From: Clostridium sp. AWRP
GTDB taxonomy: Bacteria > Bacillota > Clostridia > Clostridiales > Clostridiaceae
NCBI RefSeq assembly: GCF_004006395.2
Contig: NZ_CP029758.2
Span: 3,844,001 to 3,908,000 of the forward strand
DNA length: 64,000 nt
Direction: 5' to 3'
In this document: positions 52,484 to 62,014 of the stretch, piece by piece
How the letters are laid out: each line of letters opens with the position of its first letter
Position numbering within the stretch: the first letter of the stretch is position 1
Translations under genes and position numbers: made by a program
Notes under the pieces: generated by a model
The model's input: only the letters and a program-made list of their open reading frames with translations
Told to the model about the DNA's origin: nothing
The model's database searches: none

Positions 52484-52899
52484 AACCTTCAATTGATGGA
52501 TAGCTCAGCAGTAGTAACCCCTGTCTGTCTTATTCAGGCAGCATTTCCACCTGCTAGTTTAATTAACCTTAGCTGGGGTGCGCAATTTTATATGCTAAAT
52601 CAGCCTTTAACACCATAATAGCACCTTTTGTATTACAATCTCCAATAACATAAGTTTCTTCTACTAGGTCTCTAAATTAAACATACAATACCTCCCACAC
52701 GATTATCAATTTTAGTTCATCATATATTACTATAGAGATAATTTCAAATAATTCAGTGTTAAATCTAGCTATACCAATACTTTAAGTGTAGTTATTATGT
52801 CATTATTTACAGTAACTACTTATTAATTATTACTTTAATAAGAAAACTGCATATAAACCAAAATGAGTCCTATAAATAAAGTAATTTTTCAACCAAATA
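52484..52899 (-). pseudogene. Intergenic stretch with a remnant of a flavin oxidoreductase
   Basis: On the minus strand about 52578-52675 reads E-T-Y-V-I-G-D-C-N-T-K-G-A-I-M-V-L-K-A-D-L-A-Y-K-I-A. This is the NAD-domain end of old-yellow-enzyme/2-enoate-reductase proteins (V-I-G-D-C). Stops lie on both sides. The remainder of the 416-base gap is AT-rich with nothing recognisable. Confidence 0.4.
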
Positions 52900-53832
52900 T
52901 TAGTAACCAAAAAAAGCCAATGTATTTAAAACAATATCTTTTAAGTCAGTATATTTTTGTGGAAGATTTTCTTTTGCACCGAGCATTTGTAGTGGATTTA
53001 CTAAATCTCGAAGTTTGCTCAATTTATACCAATCAGATGGCAAACTTCTTTTAGAAGAATTATTATATGCCTCCTGAAATATTCTAATTTGCTTTTGGTT
53101 AAAGCTATTTTCATATCGAAAAAACTGCCCTATATCTCCTAAACTGTGACCAAAGCCGGAAAATTCCCAATCAACAATCCAAACACTATTATTTTTATCA
53201 ATTAACATATTAGCAGGACGAAAATCTGAGTGAGTAAAACTTATATACTTATCAATTTCGTACAAGTCTCTTTTTTTATCTGCTATAAGCGTCTTAACTC
53301 TTTCCTTAATTTTCTTTCCAATACGTTCTGCAACAATTTCTTTTTCAAGAAATAAATTATACCATGTTACAAACGGTGGATAATCATTATCAAATACACC
53401 TTTATTTGTAATATAACAGTTATGTATATATGAAGCACTTTCGGCAACTTGAATAATAATGCTATTCTCTAACTTACCTTTTTGTATCAACATTTCTTGT
53501 ATAGACTCACCATATATATATTCGTATATTAAACATATTCTTTGTGTAATGTTATCCTCAGATACAAAAAGCAATTTAGGGATATTTAAGTACCCATAAA
53601 ATAATTCACTAATAGTTCTCTCTTTTTTATAACTAATATCGTTTAATGGGCATATCCTTAACAAAAAGTATCCTTTATTCGTATGAACTTTATAATTACT
53701 GTTTCTACAGCCAACATTTATAGGGAAATAATTCAATATTTCAAAATGCTTATCATATTCTGTGAATATAGCTGTTATTTCCTTAATGCTGGTATTATAA
53801 AAAGGTATAGAGCGTTCCCACAAATTATCCAT
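52900..53832 (-). CDS. Aminoglycoside-phosphotransferase-fold kinase
   Basis: This 310-residue protein has the APH/choline kinase motifs F-T-H-S-D-F-R-P-A-N-M-L-I-D (catalytic loop, about residue 200) and I-V-D-W-E-F-S-G-F-G (metal site, about 220). R-N-S-N-Y-K-V and G-Y-F-L-L-R-I near the N-terminus form the nucleotide fold. Clostridial relatives include CotS-like spore coat proteins, homoserine kinases and resistance enzymes; the substrate is not clear. The ATG at 53832 has GGAGGTTATA in front and is preferred to the one 12 codons upstream. Confidence 0.83.
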   Translation of the reverse strand: MDNLWERSIPFYNTSIKEITAIFTEYDKHFEILNYFPINVGCRNSNYKVHTNKGYFLLRICPLNDISYKKERTISELFYGYLNIPKLLFVSEDNITQRICLIYEYIYGESIQEMLIQKGKLENSIIIQVAESASYIHNCYITNKGVFDNDYPPFVTWYNLFLEKEIVAERIGKKIKERVKTLIADKKRDLYEIDKYISFTHSDFRPANMLIDKNNSVWIVDWEFSGFGHSLGDIGQFFRYENSFNQKQIRIFQEAYNNSSKRSLPSDWYKLSKLRDLVNPLQMLGAKENLPQKYTDLKDIVLNTLAFFGY

Positions 53833-54001
53833 TATAACCTCCATTTTGAATGTATAAAACTGCACCAATATGTTTGGGTTTTATATTAATTTGAGTAACT
53901 ACATAATAATTTACGACTTCGACCTAAACATATAAAAATTATAACATAAATGGTTTATATAAATTTATGGGGTCAAATTTTATTTTAGGGCAAAATAAAA
54001 A

Positions 54002-54060
54002 GCACTAGAATGTAGTGTTATCAATGCTTTGTGGTGTACCCGGGGAGATTCGAATTCCCG
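54002..54060 (-). repeat. Degenerate tRNA 3'-end copy with hairpin (attachment-site relic)
   Basis: Minus strand 54060-54032 matches the 3' end of the tRNA-like segment at 58123-58151 in 26 of 29 positions: the T-arm GGGAATTCGAATCTCCC, then GTACACCA. After CCA a CACT/AGTG hairpin and TTTTTATTTT follow (54002-54016). Upstream the tRNA body is missing. It looks like one end of an old integration. Beside it a 23-codon frame (54097-54168, minus, GGAGAAGAAAG before the ATG) is the only other reading frame in 53833-54362. Confidence 0.55.
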
Positions 54061-54362
54061 CTTGTGTTACAGATTTGAGTACAAATCTCTTTGATCTTAT
54101 TTATGATTTTGATCACATATATTTTCAAGATGTTTTTCCAAAGTATAATTTACATCATCATATTTCATTACTTTCTTCTCCTATTTTTTAATATTTATAC
54201 ATATTTTACCACAATATTATATATAATTAAACATTATTACTTTTTACATTTACATTAACTTAAATTTTATGTCTTACTTATTTCTTTTTTACTTATATGT
54301 AATATTTATAAAGGAATTTTGTATGATTTATAGAATAAATATCAACAGGGGGGACTATAAAA

Positions 54363-55112
54363 TTGAATAAAACACATAAAATATTATTAGTCATATTATT
54401 ACTAATTATAATTTTTGTTCTATCAGCGTTTGGCATGTATAAATACAATGAATATAGTGAATCAAAAGTTTTCAACAGCTTGGCTAGCCAAGGAAAACAA
54501 TATATGATTGGGAAAGATTATGATAAGGCTATTCAAACATTTAAGAAGGCTCTAAACTATAAAAATGATCCTGATATTCAAAATAATCTAGCTTTAGCTC
54601 AAAGTCTAAAAGATGAAAATGCTAAGAAACAAGAAATATCTAAGGACATCCAACTTGCTAATGATGCCGCTAAAAATAGCAAATACGATGATGCTAATAA
54701 ATATCTGGATGAAGCCTTAAAGATAGATCCTAATAATTCAGATGTTAAGAATTTAAAAGATGCATTTGCAAAAACAGTTCAAGAGCAGCAAGAAAAAGCA
54801 AAGTATAAATTGGAAGTAACAAATGCTAAAAATGGTCAAAATTGTAAAGACTCAAACAGCAGCGAAAACTTATTAACTCAAAAGCAGGCATACCAAATAG
54901 TTTGTAATAAATTTACCGACTGTGATATATTTGTACCAAAGAGAAGTGATTACTCGGATGAAATGGCTGAACAAGCAGGCAATAAATATTACCTATTTTA
55001 TACAGAAGATAAAGTTGATCATTCTGCTACTGATTACTTAATTGGTGTGGACAAGAAAACAGGTATAATGTATGAAATATATGGTCATGATCCTATAAAA
55101 AGAATAAGTTAA
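54363..55112 (+). CDS. Membrane-anchored TPR protein
   Basis: The 249-residue protein has an N-terminal membrane anchor (about 7-26). TPR-like helices follow (Y-M-I-G-K-D-Y-D-K-A-I-Q-T-F-K-K-A-L and S-K-Y-D-D-A-N-K-Y-L-D-E-A-L-K-I-D-P-N). A C-terminal domain of about 85 residues begins L-T-Q-K-Q-A-Y-Q-I-V and ends D-Y-L-I-G-V-D-K-K-T-G-I-M-Y-E, like small PepSY-type or DUF domains in clostridial lipoproteins. It starts at TTG behind AGGGGGGACTA. It probably acts outside the membrane; partner unknown. Confidence 0.75.
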   Translation: MNKTHKILLVILLLIIIFVLSAFGMYKYNEYSESKVFNSLASQGKQYMIGKDYDKAIQTFKKALNYKNDPDIQNNLALAQSLKDENAKKQEISKDIQLANDAAKNSKYDDANKYLDEALKIDPNNSDVKNLKDAFAKTVQEQQEKAKYKLEVTNAKNGQNCKDSNSSENLLTQKQAYQIVCNKFTDCDIFVPKRSDYSDEMAEQAGNKYYLFYTEDKVDHSATDYLIGVDKKTGIMYEIYGHDPIKRIS

Positions 55113-55415
55113 TATAAATAGCAGTAAATAATATCTTATATTTTAAATTAATAACATAAAACTGAAGCACTGGATACATATTGATTAGAGTATTATAATT
55201 CTTAGAATACCATATTTATTTCTTATAGTATTTGGAGTTTTATATATAAAATTCAGAATCATTTATTTATCAACTTGGATATCTATATATGTTATGAAAC
55301 TTTCTCAACTATAGTAAAAAAACAGAATTGTATCCACCTTTATAAATATAATAAAGATGTCATCACCAAACATAAAAATCTAGGAATGACATCTTTCAAT
55401 TCTAATAAATTAAAA
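55113..55415 (-). terminator. 303-base gap with the terminator of the CWB2 gene
   Basis: AAAGATGTCAT (55353) and ATGACATCTTT (55386) form an 11-bp stem with a 22-base loop, 20 bases after the CWB2 gene stop. The rest of the gap is AT-rich and empty. Confidence 0.7.
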
Positions 55416-56951
55416 TTATTGTTGTAAACTATTTATAGCTGCATTAACTGTATCGTATAAACTTGATATCCCAGCACTTCCAGTTTGTATATCTGGCGAT
55501 TGAATTATATAATTTCCTATAGATTTAGCTTTATCAAAATCTAAATCATCTACTGCCTGTTTAAAAGAATTAAACTTGTATACATAACTGTTCATATACT
55601 CTATAGACTTACCTATATCATCAATTTGAGTATTTATATTATTTAAATACTGACTATTCAAGTTACTAAGTTTGTCTGGTACCTGTAAATTTGCAACTTT
55701 ATCTTTTAAGCTGTTTAAATTATTTTTATAATCTGACAGATATGAATTGACTTCATTCACCGCTGAAATTGATTGGGATATGCTATTATCTATATCCTTC
55801 ACAGTATTATAAGTTGATGTTGATTTTAAGTTGCTAATTTTATTTTGGACTGTATCCAAGTTATTTAAAAATGTATCTGTTTCCTGTTTATAGGACTCGC
55901 AATAATTTTTCAAATTATTCAAATAATCTTTTTCAGCCTGAGGAATTTTTGATGGATCTACTATCTGATATTCTACAGCTAAGTCTACCGAAGCAAATCC
56001 ACCAAGTATAGTTACATTTTTATAGCCTTTTGGGTCCATAAAACTTTTTTGATTTGTTATATTTTTGCCATCTGTAAGTATTATAGGTGCATTCAATTTT
56101 GAAGCTAGTGTACTTCCAGATAATGCATCCGGAAAATTTACTCCACTTGCAAGTACAGCTGTATCTGTATTCACATTAAAATATTTACATATATTTAATG
56201 AAGTATCATATCTAGTTTGTCCATCTATTCTTTTTATATTATCATCACTTAAAGATGGAACAAGTGATTTTAACTGTGTTAACACTTTATCTTCCACTGA
56301 GGCTTGTCCACCAATTATATAAACCGTACTTGGATTGATACTTAAAATTAAGTCCTTAGTTTCATCTGGTAGACTATCAGCTTTCGTCATAAATATAGGA
56401 TAACCATTGTCTGCTGCTACACTTGATATACTTAATGCATCCGCAAAACCATAGCCATTTGCAATTACAATTGGAGTTCCACTTTTAACATTCATAGAAT
56501 CAACTATTTCTTTATTTGTGCTGAATCTATTATCTCCTCCAAGTCTTGTGATATTATTATATCCTAAATCTTTTATATGATTTACAAATTTATCACTTAC
56601 AGATCCAGTACCCCCAAGAATATATACGTTTCCATTCTTATCAACATTATTTTTTATATAATTTAATTGTTCTGAATTACTATTCAGGTCACTATTTATT
56701 AAAAGTATTGGTGCATTATATTTCTTTGATAGAATACTTCCTGCCAATGCATCAGGAAAATTACTCCCACTTGCAAGTATTACATTTTGAAGGGTACCGC
56801 TCTGAAAATTCTCTGCAATTTTTATTGACGTTTCATATCTATCATTACCACAAAGTCTTGTTACATTATAACTTGTCTTAGCATATGCTGCAGTAGATAT
56901 ACCAAATACTATAGTGGTAGTTATACAAAAATTTATTAATTTTTTTAACAT
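55416..56951 (-). CDS. Cell-wall-binding repeat 2 (CWB2) surface protein
   Basis: The 511-residue precursor has a signal peptide (about 1-24, ...A-A-Y-A). Three CWB2 repeats follow (about 28-120, 121-220, 223-325) with the hallmarks R-L-C-G-N-D-R-Y-E-T-S, V-I-L-A-S-G-x-N-F-P-D-A-L-A-G and V-Y-I-L-G-G-T-G-S-V-S. The last 180 residues are a helical, Asn/Ser-rich coiled-coil region without a known domain. CWB2 triplets bind wall polymers non-covalently. The start at ATG 56951 has AAAGGAGACT in front; a GTG six codons upstream overlaps that site. Confidence 0.92.
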   Translation of the reverse strand: MLKKLINFCITTTIVFGISTAAYAKTSYNVTRLCGNDRYETSIKIAENFQSGTLQNVILASGSNFPDALAGSILSKKYNAPILLINSDLNSNSEQLNYIKNNVDKNGNVYILGGTGSVSDKFVNHIKDLGYNNITRLGGDNRFSTNKEIVDSMNVKSGTPIVIANGYGFADALSISSVAADNGYPIFMTKADSLPDETKDLILSINPSTVYIIGGQASVEDKVLTQLKSLVPSLSDDNIKRIDGQTRYDTSLNICKYFNVNTDTAVLASGVNFPDALSGSTLASKLNAPIILTDGKNITNQKSFMDPKGYKNVTILGGFASVDLAVEYQIVDPSKIPQAEKDYLNNLKNYCESYKQETDTFLNNLDTVQNKISNLKSTSTYNTVKDIDNSISQSISAVNEVNSYLSDYKNNLNSLKDKVANLQVPDKLSNLNSQYLNNINTQIDDIGKSIEYMNSYVYKFNSFKQAVDDLDFDKAKSIGNYIIQSPDIQTGSAGISSLYDTVNAAINSLQQ

Positions 56952-57083
56952 TCGTAAGTCTCCTTTCACTCTTTATTATATACTGAATGTAATAAAATTA
57001 CTTTTTGCCTCTATCTATACCTCCTACAATTCCTGTTTTTACAGCTACCATTTCATGTAGAGTTGATGATGAAATTACATTTC

Positions 57084-57121
57084 ATCAAAGAAAAATTGGA
57101 TAATCTATATTTTTCTTTGAT
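57084..57121. other. Perfect inverted repeat upstream of the CWB2 gene
   Basis: ATCAAAGAAAAA / TTTTTCTTTGAT, 12 bp with a 14-base centre, 133 bases before the CWB2 start. It may be an operator-like or leader hairpin. The remaining 56952-57407 is AT-rich with no gene. Confidence 0.45.
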
Positions 57122-57406
57122 ATTACTATACTTTAGTATGTATTCTATATATTATATAAAATTCCTTCATATAGAAAATAAAAAATTTTAAAATCTTTTA
57201 CATAAGCATTTTTCTCGAGATTTAGAAGTAATGAAAACAAGCATATCATGTACTGAAAAGTAAGCTTTTCACTAATTTATCATTTCTCCTCATATTTTTT
57301 CTATTTCATATATAGAATTACTTATAAATTTCAATGAAAATTAGCATTATTAGGTTCTTTACTTGTCTAGTAATGATTTCTAATTTCTTGATGAATCTTT
57401 ATGTTA

Positions 57407-57450
57407 TAAGGAATGTTTCCATAAACTTCGTGATAGAAACATTCCTTATA
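57407..57450 (-). terminator. Terminator behind the lysin remnant
   Basis: ATAAGGAATGTTTC / GAAACATTCCTTAT, a perfect 14-bp stem; it follows the lysin fragment on the minus strand. Confidence 0.7.
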
Positions 57451-57475
57451 TGTATTGAAGACAACTATCCACAAT

Positions 57476-57562
57476 ATTTATCCAAACAACTTATTCCACG
57501 TATTAATCCCAACAATACCATCAACTGCAAGTCCACTGTCTCTCTGAAAATTCTTTACAACC
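57476..57562 (-). pseudogene. Peptidoglycan-binding domain fragment (lysin remnant)
   Basis: The minus strand reads V-V-K-N-F-Q-R-D-S-G-L-A-V-D-G-I-V-G then I-N-T-W-N-K-L-F-G-stop, the C-terminal end of a PG-binding-1 domain as found in phage endolysins and amidases. The frame is closed by a TAG just upstream. Only 27 codons remain. Confidence 0.65.
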
Positions 57563-57823
57563 TACAAGGATAAACTTAAAGATATAAACAAGCTTAAATT
57601 TATTACAAAAGTTGGGCTTGATTCAATAATAGATAAACTTGAAAACCTTGTTCTATTCTGTGATGAACAATCCAAAATAAAGCTTAAATATGAGATTTTA
57701 GAATATATCAATGGAAATGAGTTTAATAAAAATTATTTTTTAAGACACTTAAAAAAAGCTTTTACAGATGTGGTTGATGATACACTAAATTCATCAAAAT
57801 ACACAGTCAAACAGCAGTCATAA
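57551..57823 (+). pseudogene. Fragment of an unrecognised element-borne protein
   Basis: A plus-strand frame without a start codon encodes about 85 residues (D-I-N-K-L-K-F-I-T-K-V-G-L-D-S-I-I-D-K-L-E to T-V-K-Q-Q-S-stop). It stops 26 bases before the integrase fragment. It reads as real protein, rich in Lys, Asp and Leu, but I do not recognise it. It is the truncated end of a gene from the same element. Confidence 0.45.
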
Positions 57824-57849
57824 TTACATATGGAAGGAATGGGTAATAT

Positions 57850-58023
57850 ATGCCCTCTAAAAAAGCAAATGCTAAAGGGTCCATACAAAAATATTATAAA
57901 GATGGAGTTCTAAAGGAATGGAGAACTACAATTACTATAAGACACGATGATACCGGAAAGCTTGTACGAAAGCAGTTTTATGGAAAGACAAAATATGTAG
58001 ATAATGATTTGTTCGCTCTATAA
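57850..58023 (+). pseudogene. Phage/ICE tyrosine integrase, N-terminal fragment
   Basis: An ATG behind GGAAGGAATGGG opens 57 codons: A-K-G-S-I-Q-K-Y-Y-K-D-G-V, then W-R-T-T-I-T-I-R-H-D-D-T-G-K-L-V-R-K-Q-F. This is the AP2-like arm-binding start of phage integrases. It stops before the core-binding and catalytic domains (usual length 370-400). With the tRNA-end repeats on either side it marks a decayed integrated element. Confidence 0.7.
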
Positions 58024-58088
58024 ATTCATAGGGCATCTTTTTATTTGTGTTTATATATTTTTATGGTGGTTGTGTTATTTGGCAATAA

Positions 58089-58110
58089 AAAAGGCCTCAC
58101 GATATCGTGA
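58089..58110 (-). terminator. Terminator after the tRNA 3' segment
   Basis: TCACGATATCGTGA is a perfect palindrome followed on the minus strand by GGCCTTTTTT. Confidence 0.75.
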
Positions 58111-58122
58111 AAGCGTTGATAC

Positions 58123-58167
58123 TGGTGCACCCAGGGAGATTCGAACTCCCGGCCTCTGGATTCGAAT
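58123..58167 (-). repeat. 3' half of a tRNA-Arg-like gene (attachment site)
   Basis: The minus strand contains the anticodon loop ATTCGAA, the stem side TCCAG, AGGCC, a perfect T-arm (GGGAG-TTCGAAT-CTCCC), TGGGTGC, A and CCA. It is thus a tRNA from the anticodon loop to the 3' end. The 5' half that should precede it is not there: the bases before the loop do not pair. Crossover at the anticodon loop is usual for integrases, so this is probably an att site. A TCG (Arg) anticodon is inferred. The second copy is at 54032-54060. Confidence 0.6.
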
Positions 58168-58691
58168 TTCATAAATCAATACTTTTTATTATTTTTTAAA
58201 ACGGCTTAACATCAAGGATTTGCGTCTTATACATCATCGTTGAAATTTAATATTTTTCATACTAATTTAAAACTTTGGGGACAAAATGGGGACAATTTTT
58301 TATATACATAACTCAAGTAATATCAACGTCTTTTAATGCAAAGTTAAAAATGACTATACATTAAAATATTTGTGTATTCAACCTATTGTTCAAATTTATA
58401 TGCTTATATCTTCCACACAGCTTGTATAATTAGCTTTAAGTTATCTGTTTGAATAATTATATGTCTATTTATAAGTTGCTCTTATAATGGTTATATGCTC
58501 AATATAAAAGGTACATATCATTTTGCTACTCACCTACATAAGTGGAGTTTCCCTTTTCGCAAGTTTCCAGTAATCAAAGTATATGCTATAATTTAAAATG
58601 TAATAAGAAAAATTGTATAGGTACCTCTTCTTTATTTGTGGGTGGATTATGGTTAATAATGTCTGCGTATGAAGAAGAGGTGATGCAGTTT
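58168..58691. other. Intergenic region after the attachment site
   Basis: It includes TTGGGGACAAAATGGGGACAA at 58273-58294, a string commonly found where phage integrase genes end (L-G-T-K-W-G-Q). This is weak further evidence for a lost integrase. Otherwise the stretch is AT-rich with no gene. Confidence 0.35.
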
Positions 58692-58871
58692 ATGTCAGAA
58701 GGATACTTACTGTTATTCTTTAGTTTGTTTTCAATAACTGCTATTGTTATAGTAGCATTATCTAACAAAAATTCGGATATAAAAATTGAAAATAAAATTA
58801 CTTTAAGACCTGATGAAATATCATCTGATACTAAAGTAAACATAAATAATTCCAAAAAAAATAATAGATAG
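58692..58871 (+). CDS. Small single-span membrane protein (59 aa)
   Basis: The ATG at 58692 has GAGGTGATGCAG eight bases ahead. It encodes one hydrophobic helix (G-Y-L-L-L-F-F-S-L-F-S-I-T-A-I-V-I-V-A-L, about 4-23) and a charged tail ending N-N-S-K-K-N-N-R. Longer frames from 58542 or 58659 lack a ribosome site. I do not recognise a family. Size and layout would fit a small regulatory or toxin-like peptide, but nothing supports that directly. Confidence 0.45.
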   Translation: MSEGYLLLFFSLFSITAIVIVALSNKNSDIKIENKITLRPDEISSDTKVNINNSKKNNR

Positions 58872-59087
58872 CCTTTTCCGAGACCTATCTATTATTTAAC
58901 CATTATACAATTTTACTAAGCAGACTAAATTCATAATCCACCCTCTTATTACTAATATTATACCACAAGTATATAAATATTATAACGTAGATATTTTATA
59001 TTTTAATGTACTTAATAAGAATATTTCATACTTAAACAAAAGTTCATTATAATATCAATATAGCCTATATACTATTAAAATCCAGCA

Positions 59088-61046
59088 TTAATGTTTTATT
59101 GATCTTAATAACTTATCCAATTTGTCCTTGATTTTTTCTAATGCAAATCTTTTAGTGATTTTTCCATCAGATAATTGATCAATATCTAATTTGCTAATAA
59201 TCTTTTCTAAATTATTAATGTCAGCCTTAAAAACATCATTAAGATTACTAAAACTATATATTTCCTCTATTCCTGATAATAAACCGTACAAATCCTTAAC
59301 AGATGATTTTTCAATTTTTTTTAGCATTGTTTCAATATCAATATTAAAGAAAAACTTATTATCTAATACATTAATTTGTTGTTTATTATTATGGCAATAT
59401 TCATAAAATTTTTCTCCCCATCCATCCATAATTAATAAGCAATCATTAATTTCTTTTTTCTTTTTTCTTTTTTTCTAATATATCACTTATAGGACTAACA
59501 ATTTTATTATACTCATTCAAAAAATCTTCATCAGTACTAAATACTTCCAGAATCTGTTTATCAAAGCTTTCTTCCATTTCTTGTAAATAATTTACCATTT
59601 TAGATACATACTCATTATATACAATTTTTTTAAATCCTTTATATTTTAGCTGCATTAAAGTAACAATTATACTTTTAAAGTATATAGGATGATATTTTTT
59701 TCTTCTAATTCTTTTAAAATGTACGTCAATTTATCTCTTATTTCATCATCCTCTAATTCCCACCACGCTACTAAACTATTATAACTTAATGAATTTTGAA
59801 ATTTTTTATATTGATCTTCTTCTTTACGATCTTCCATAATATGAATAAGAAGATTTTTTATTTCCTCACAATTAAAACTTCGATATAATAAATAATCATC
59901 AACAAATTTGTATCCAAAAATATGTTCTCCAAACAGATAATCATCATCAATGCTTATATTTCCTGACTTAACAGTTCCATCTTTCCATGAATATGGTTTC
60001 TTACCTAACTTTAAATGGATAGCTAATGTCATACAATATTTCAAAATATTTTCCCTCTGTTCATCAATGTACTTCTGCTCAAATTTTATTTCTTTTATTA
60101 AAATATCTATCTTTTCAAATGCCATGATAGCAAATATCAAAGTTCTAATATTATAATGTTCTTTGCTTTCAAAAATATTTAAAACAAGATTTCTTTTAGT
60201 AAAAAGATATTTATTAACATCATTATCTTTAATATACTCTTTAAGAACTGATTTATATACATTCCTAAAATCTGAATGATAATGAATTGTTACACCTATA
60301 AGTTTTTCTTTTATCTTTTTATACAAAATATCATTTGAAAACAATTTTTCAGTATATTTAATAAGTTCATCTTTGCTGATAGGCTTATCTTGATTTTGTT
60401 CTTGACTACCATTATTACCTTCTTTCTTATCGTTACCAGTTTGTAAACACAAATTTTTATTTAATACAATAGCATATTTCTGAGCTAAATCTTCAGTTAA
60501 TTTCATATTTCCAATTTCATCCTGATTTGCAACGATAATAACTTTAATATCATTATGTTCAACAAGATTATTAATAAATCCAAATATCTGATTAACAGAT
60601 ATATTACATCTTTCTAAATCATCAAAAATCAAAACAGCATTTTTAAGTTTTTTTAATTCTGTAATATTAGGTAAATCTTCTTTATCTATATTAAAATGTC
60701 CTAATCCAGCAGATACTAGCTTTGACATAAAATTTATACCTTTACCTATGGCCTCCCCTTTACCTTGACCTATTTTATCATCTAAAAATGATTCCATCAA
60801 AGATGCATATATTTCTTTCATTACTTGCTGTAAATTTTCAATTCCATAAAGTGAAGTATATATTATACTTTGTTTATATTCGGTTTTTGTTCCAATATGA
60901 TCCTTTAATTCAGTAAACAGTTTTCCTTTCACAAAAAATGTCTTTCCAGAACCCCACTCACCTTCTATTAAAATAGCTTGAGTATATCTTTTATCCATTA
61001 CGTACTCAATTATTACTTTAATAATTTGTTCTTCAGATAAATACAT
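59088..61046 (-). pseudogene. KAP-type P-loop NTPase, interrupted by two frameshifts
   Basis: The first frame (59667-61046, 459 codons) has Walker A G-E-W-G-S-G-K-T near residue 29 and Walker B A-V-L-I-F-D-D-L-E-R-C near 138, as in KAP NTPases. It shifts at the A7 tract (59695-59701 on the plus strand as T). Read across it, the protein continues as Y-F-K-S-I-I-V-T-L-M-Q-L-K-Y-K-G-F in the frame of 59446-59655. At a second A-rich tract (59454-59474) it returns to the first frame as I-N-D-C-L-L-I-M-D-G-W-G-E-K-F-Y and runs to 59088. The sum is one protein of about 650 residues. It is either truly broken, a slippage switch, or affected by two homopolymer sequencing errors. Confidence 0.75.
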
Positions 61047-61125
61047 AATACCATCCCTCTTTGCATAATATTTCTATAAAGTATTTCTACAAAAATATAT
61101 AGTATCCCTTGATTGTCCTTTGTCG

Positions 61126-61929
61126 TTATTTAAATTGTTCTTCAATAATAGAATCATTTTCTAAATTATTAGCAAAACCAATAAAATTGTGATTTATAAT
61201 CACTAAGCATAATGCATAATATAACTTTGTGCATTGATCTAAATGCTCAATGTAAATATCAACTAACATTGATAAATAGCTATAACTATCATAATTAAGC
61301 CTGAAACATCCTGTAACATTTTTACTGTGATACAAAGATTTATATAATTCTAATATAGGCTTAAATTGCATTTTGGATATATTTTCTTGTCCATCTTTAA
61401 AATATTTAATACTTTTGTTAAAATATTTCTTCATATTTTCTAATTCACTTTTATTTTCATATAAGTAAACTTTTAATTGCTTTCTATTATTTTTTATAAA
61501 TTCAATGTTATTCATAGTAATACTTATCTGATTTAATGTATCATCTATTTTCCTTATAGCCATATCATTATTAGTTATCAATTTTCCGAATCCTTTCACA
61601 TTCTTAACAAATTGTATATTATAATCTATAGAAAAAGAAATACAACTTTTCAAATCTATGTAATTATGCCAGTTATCATTAAAATTTTTAAATTCAATTA
61701 TGTAATAAAATATTATTGATCCTATTAATGAGGAGGCTATAATATTACCAACACTCAATATTGACTTTATAATATTATATATTATATTTCCATACTTAAA
61801 TATTTCATCTAAGTTTCCTAGCAATTCATACGTTTTATAAAATATAATATATGTTAAAGCTAAATAAAAAAGTGACTTTAATTTTAACATTTTTTTCTTA
61901 AACTTTTCTTTTATTTTTATTTTAATCAT
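61126..61929 (-). CDS. Membrane protein partner of the KAP NTPase
   Basis: The 267-residue protein has two or three hydrophobic segments in the first 80 residues (F-Y-L-A-L-T-Y-I-I-F-Y; I-I-A-S-S-L-I-G-S-I-I-F-Y-Y-I-I). A long helical cytosolic part follows, with I-R-K-I-D-D-T-L-N-Q-I-S-I-T-M. I recognise no family. It is upstream of the NTPase, same strand, 79 bases apart, and has TAGGAGTG before the ATG. A membrane effector plus NTPase is a layout seen in defence systems, so this is a fair but unproven reading. Confidence 0.6.
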   Translation of the reverse strand: MIKIKIKEKFKKKMLKLKSLFYLALTYIIFYKTYELLGNLDEIFKYGNIIYNIIKSILSVGNIIASSLIGSIIFYYIIEFKNFNDNWHNYIDLKSCISFSIDYNIQFVKNVKGFGKLITNNDMAIRKIDDTLNQISITMNNIEFIKNNRKQLKVYLYENKSELENMKKYFNKSIKYFKDGQENISKMQFKPILELYKSLYHSKNVTGCFRLNYDSYSYLSMLVDIYIEHLDQCTKLYYALCLVIINHNFIGFANNLENDSIIEEQFK

Positions 61930-62014
61930 GAAACACTCCTAAAGTTAATAAATACTACTTGAGTAATCTACATCTTAGATTTTTAAATAAAATTCATCAT
62001 CTTATTACTCTTAA

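Noticed and set aside
57334..57573. 79-codon plus-strand frame as a gene
   Set aside because: It overlaps the terminator and the lysin remnant on the other strand, has no ribosome site and its composition is not protein-like.
58123..58167. Complete tRNA gene
   Set aside because: Only the part from the anticodon loop to CCA is present; no D-arm or 5' acceptor strand pairs with it.
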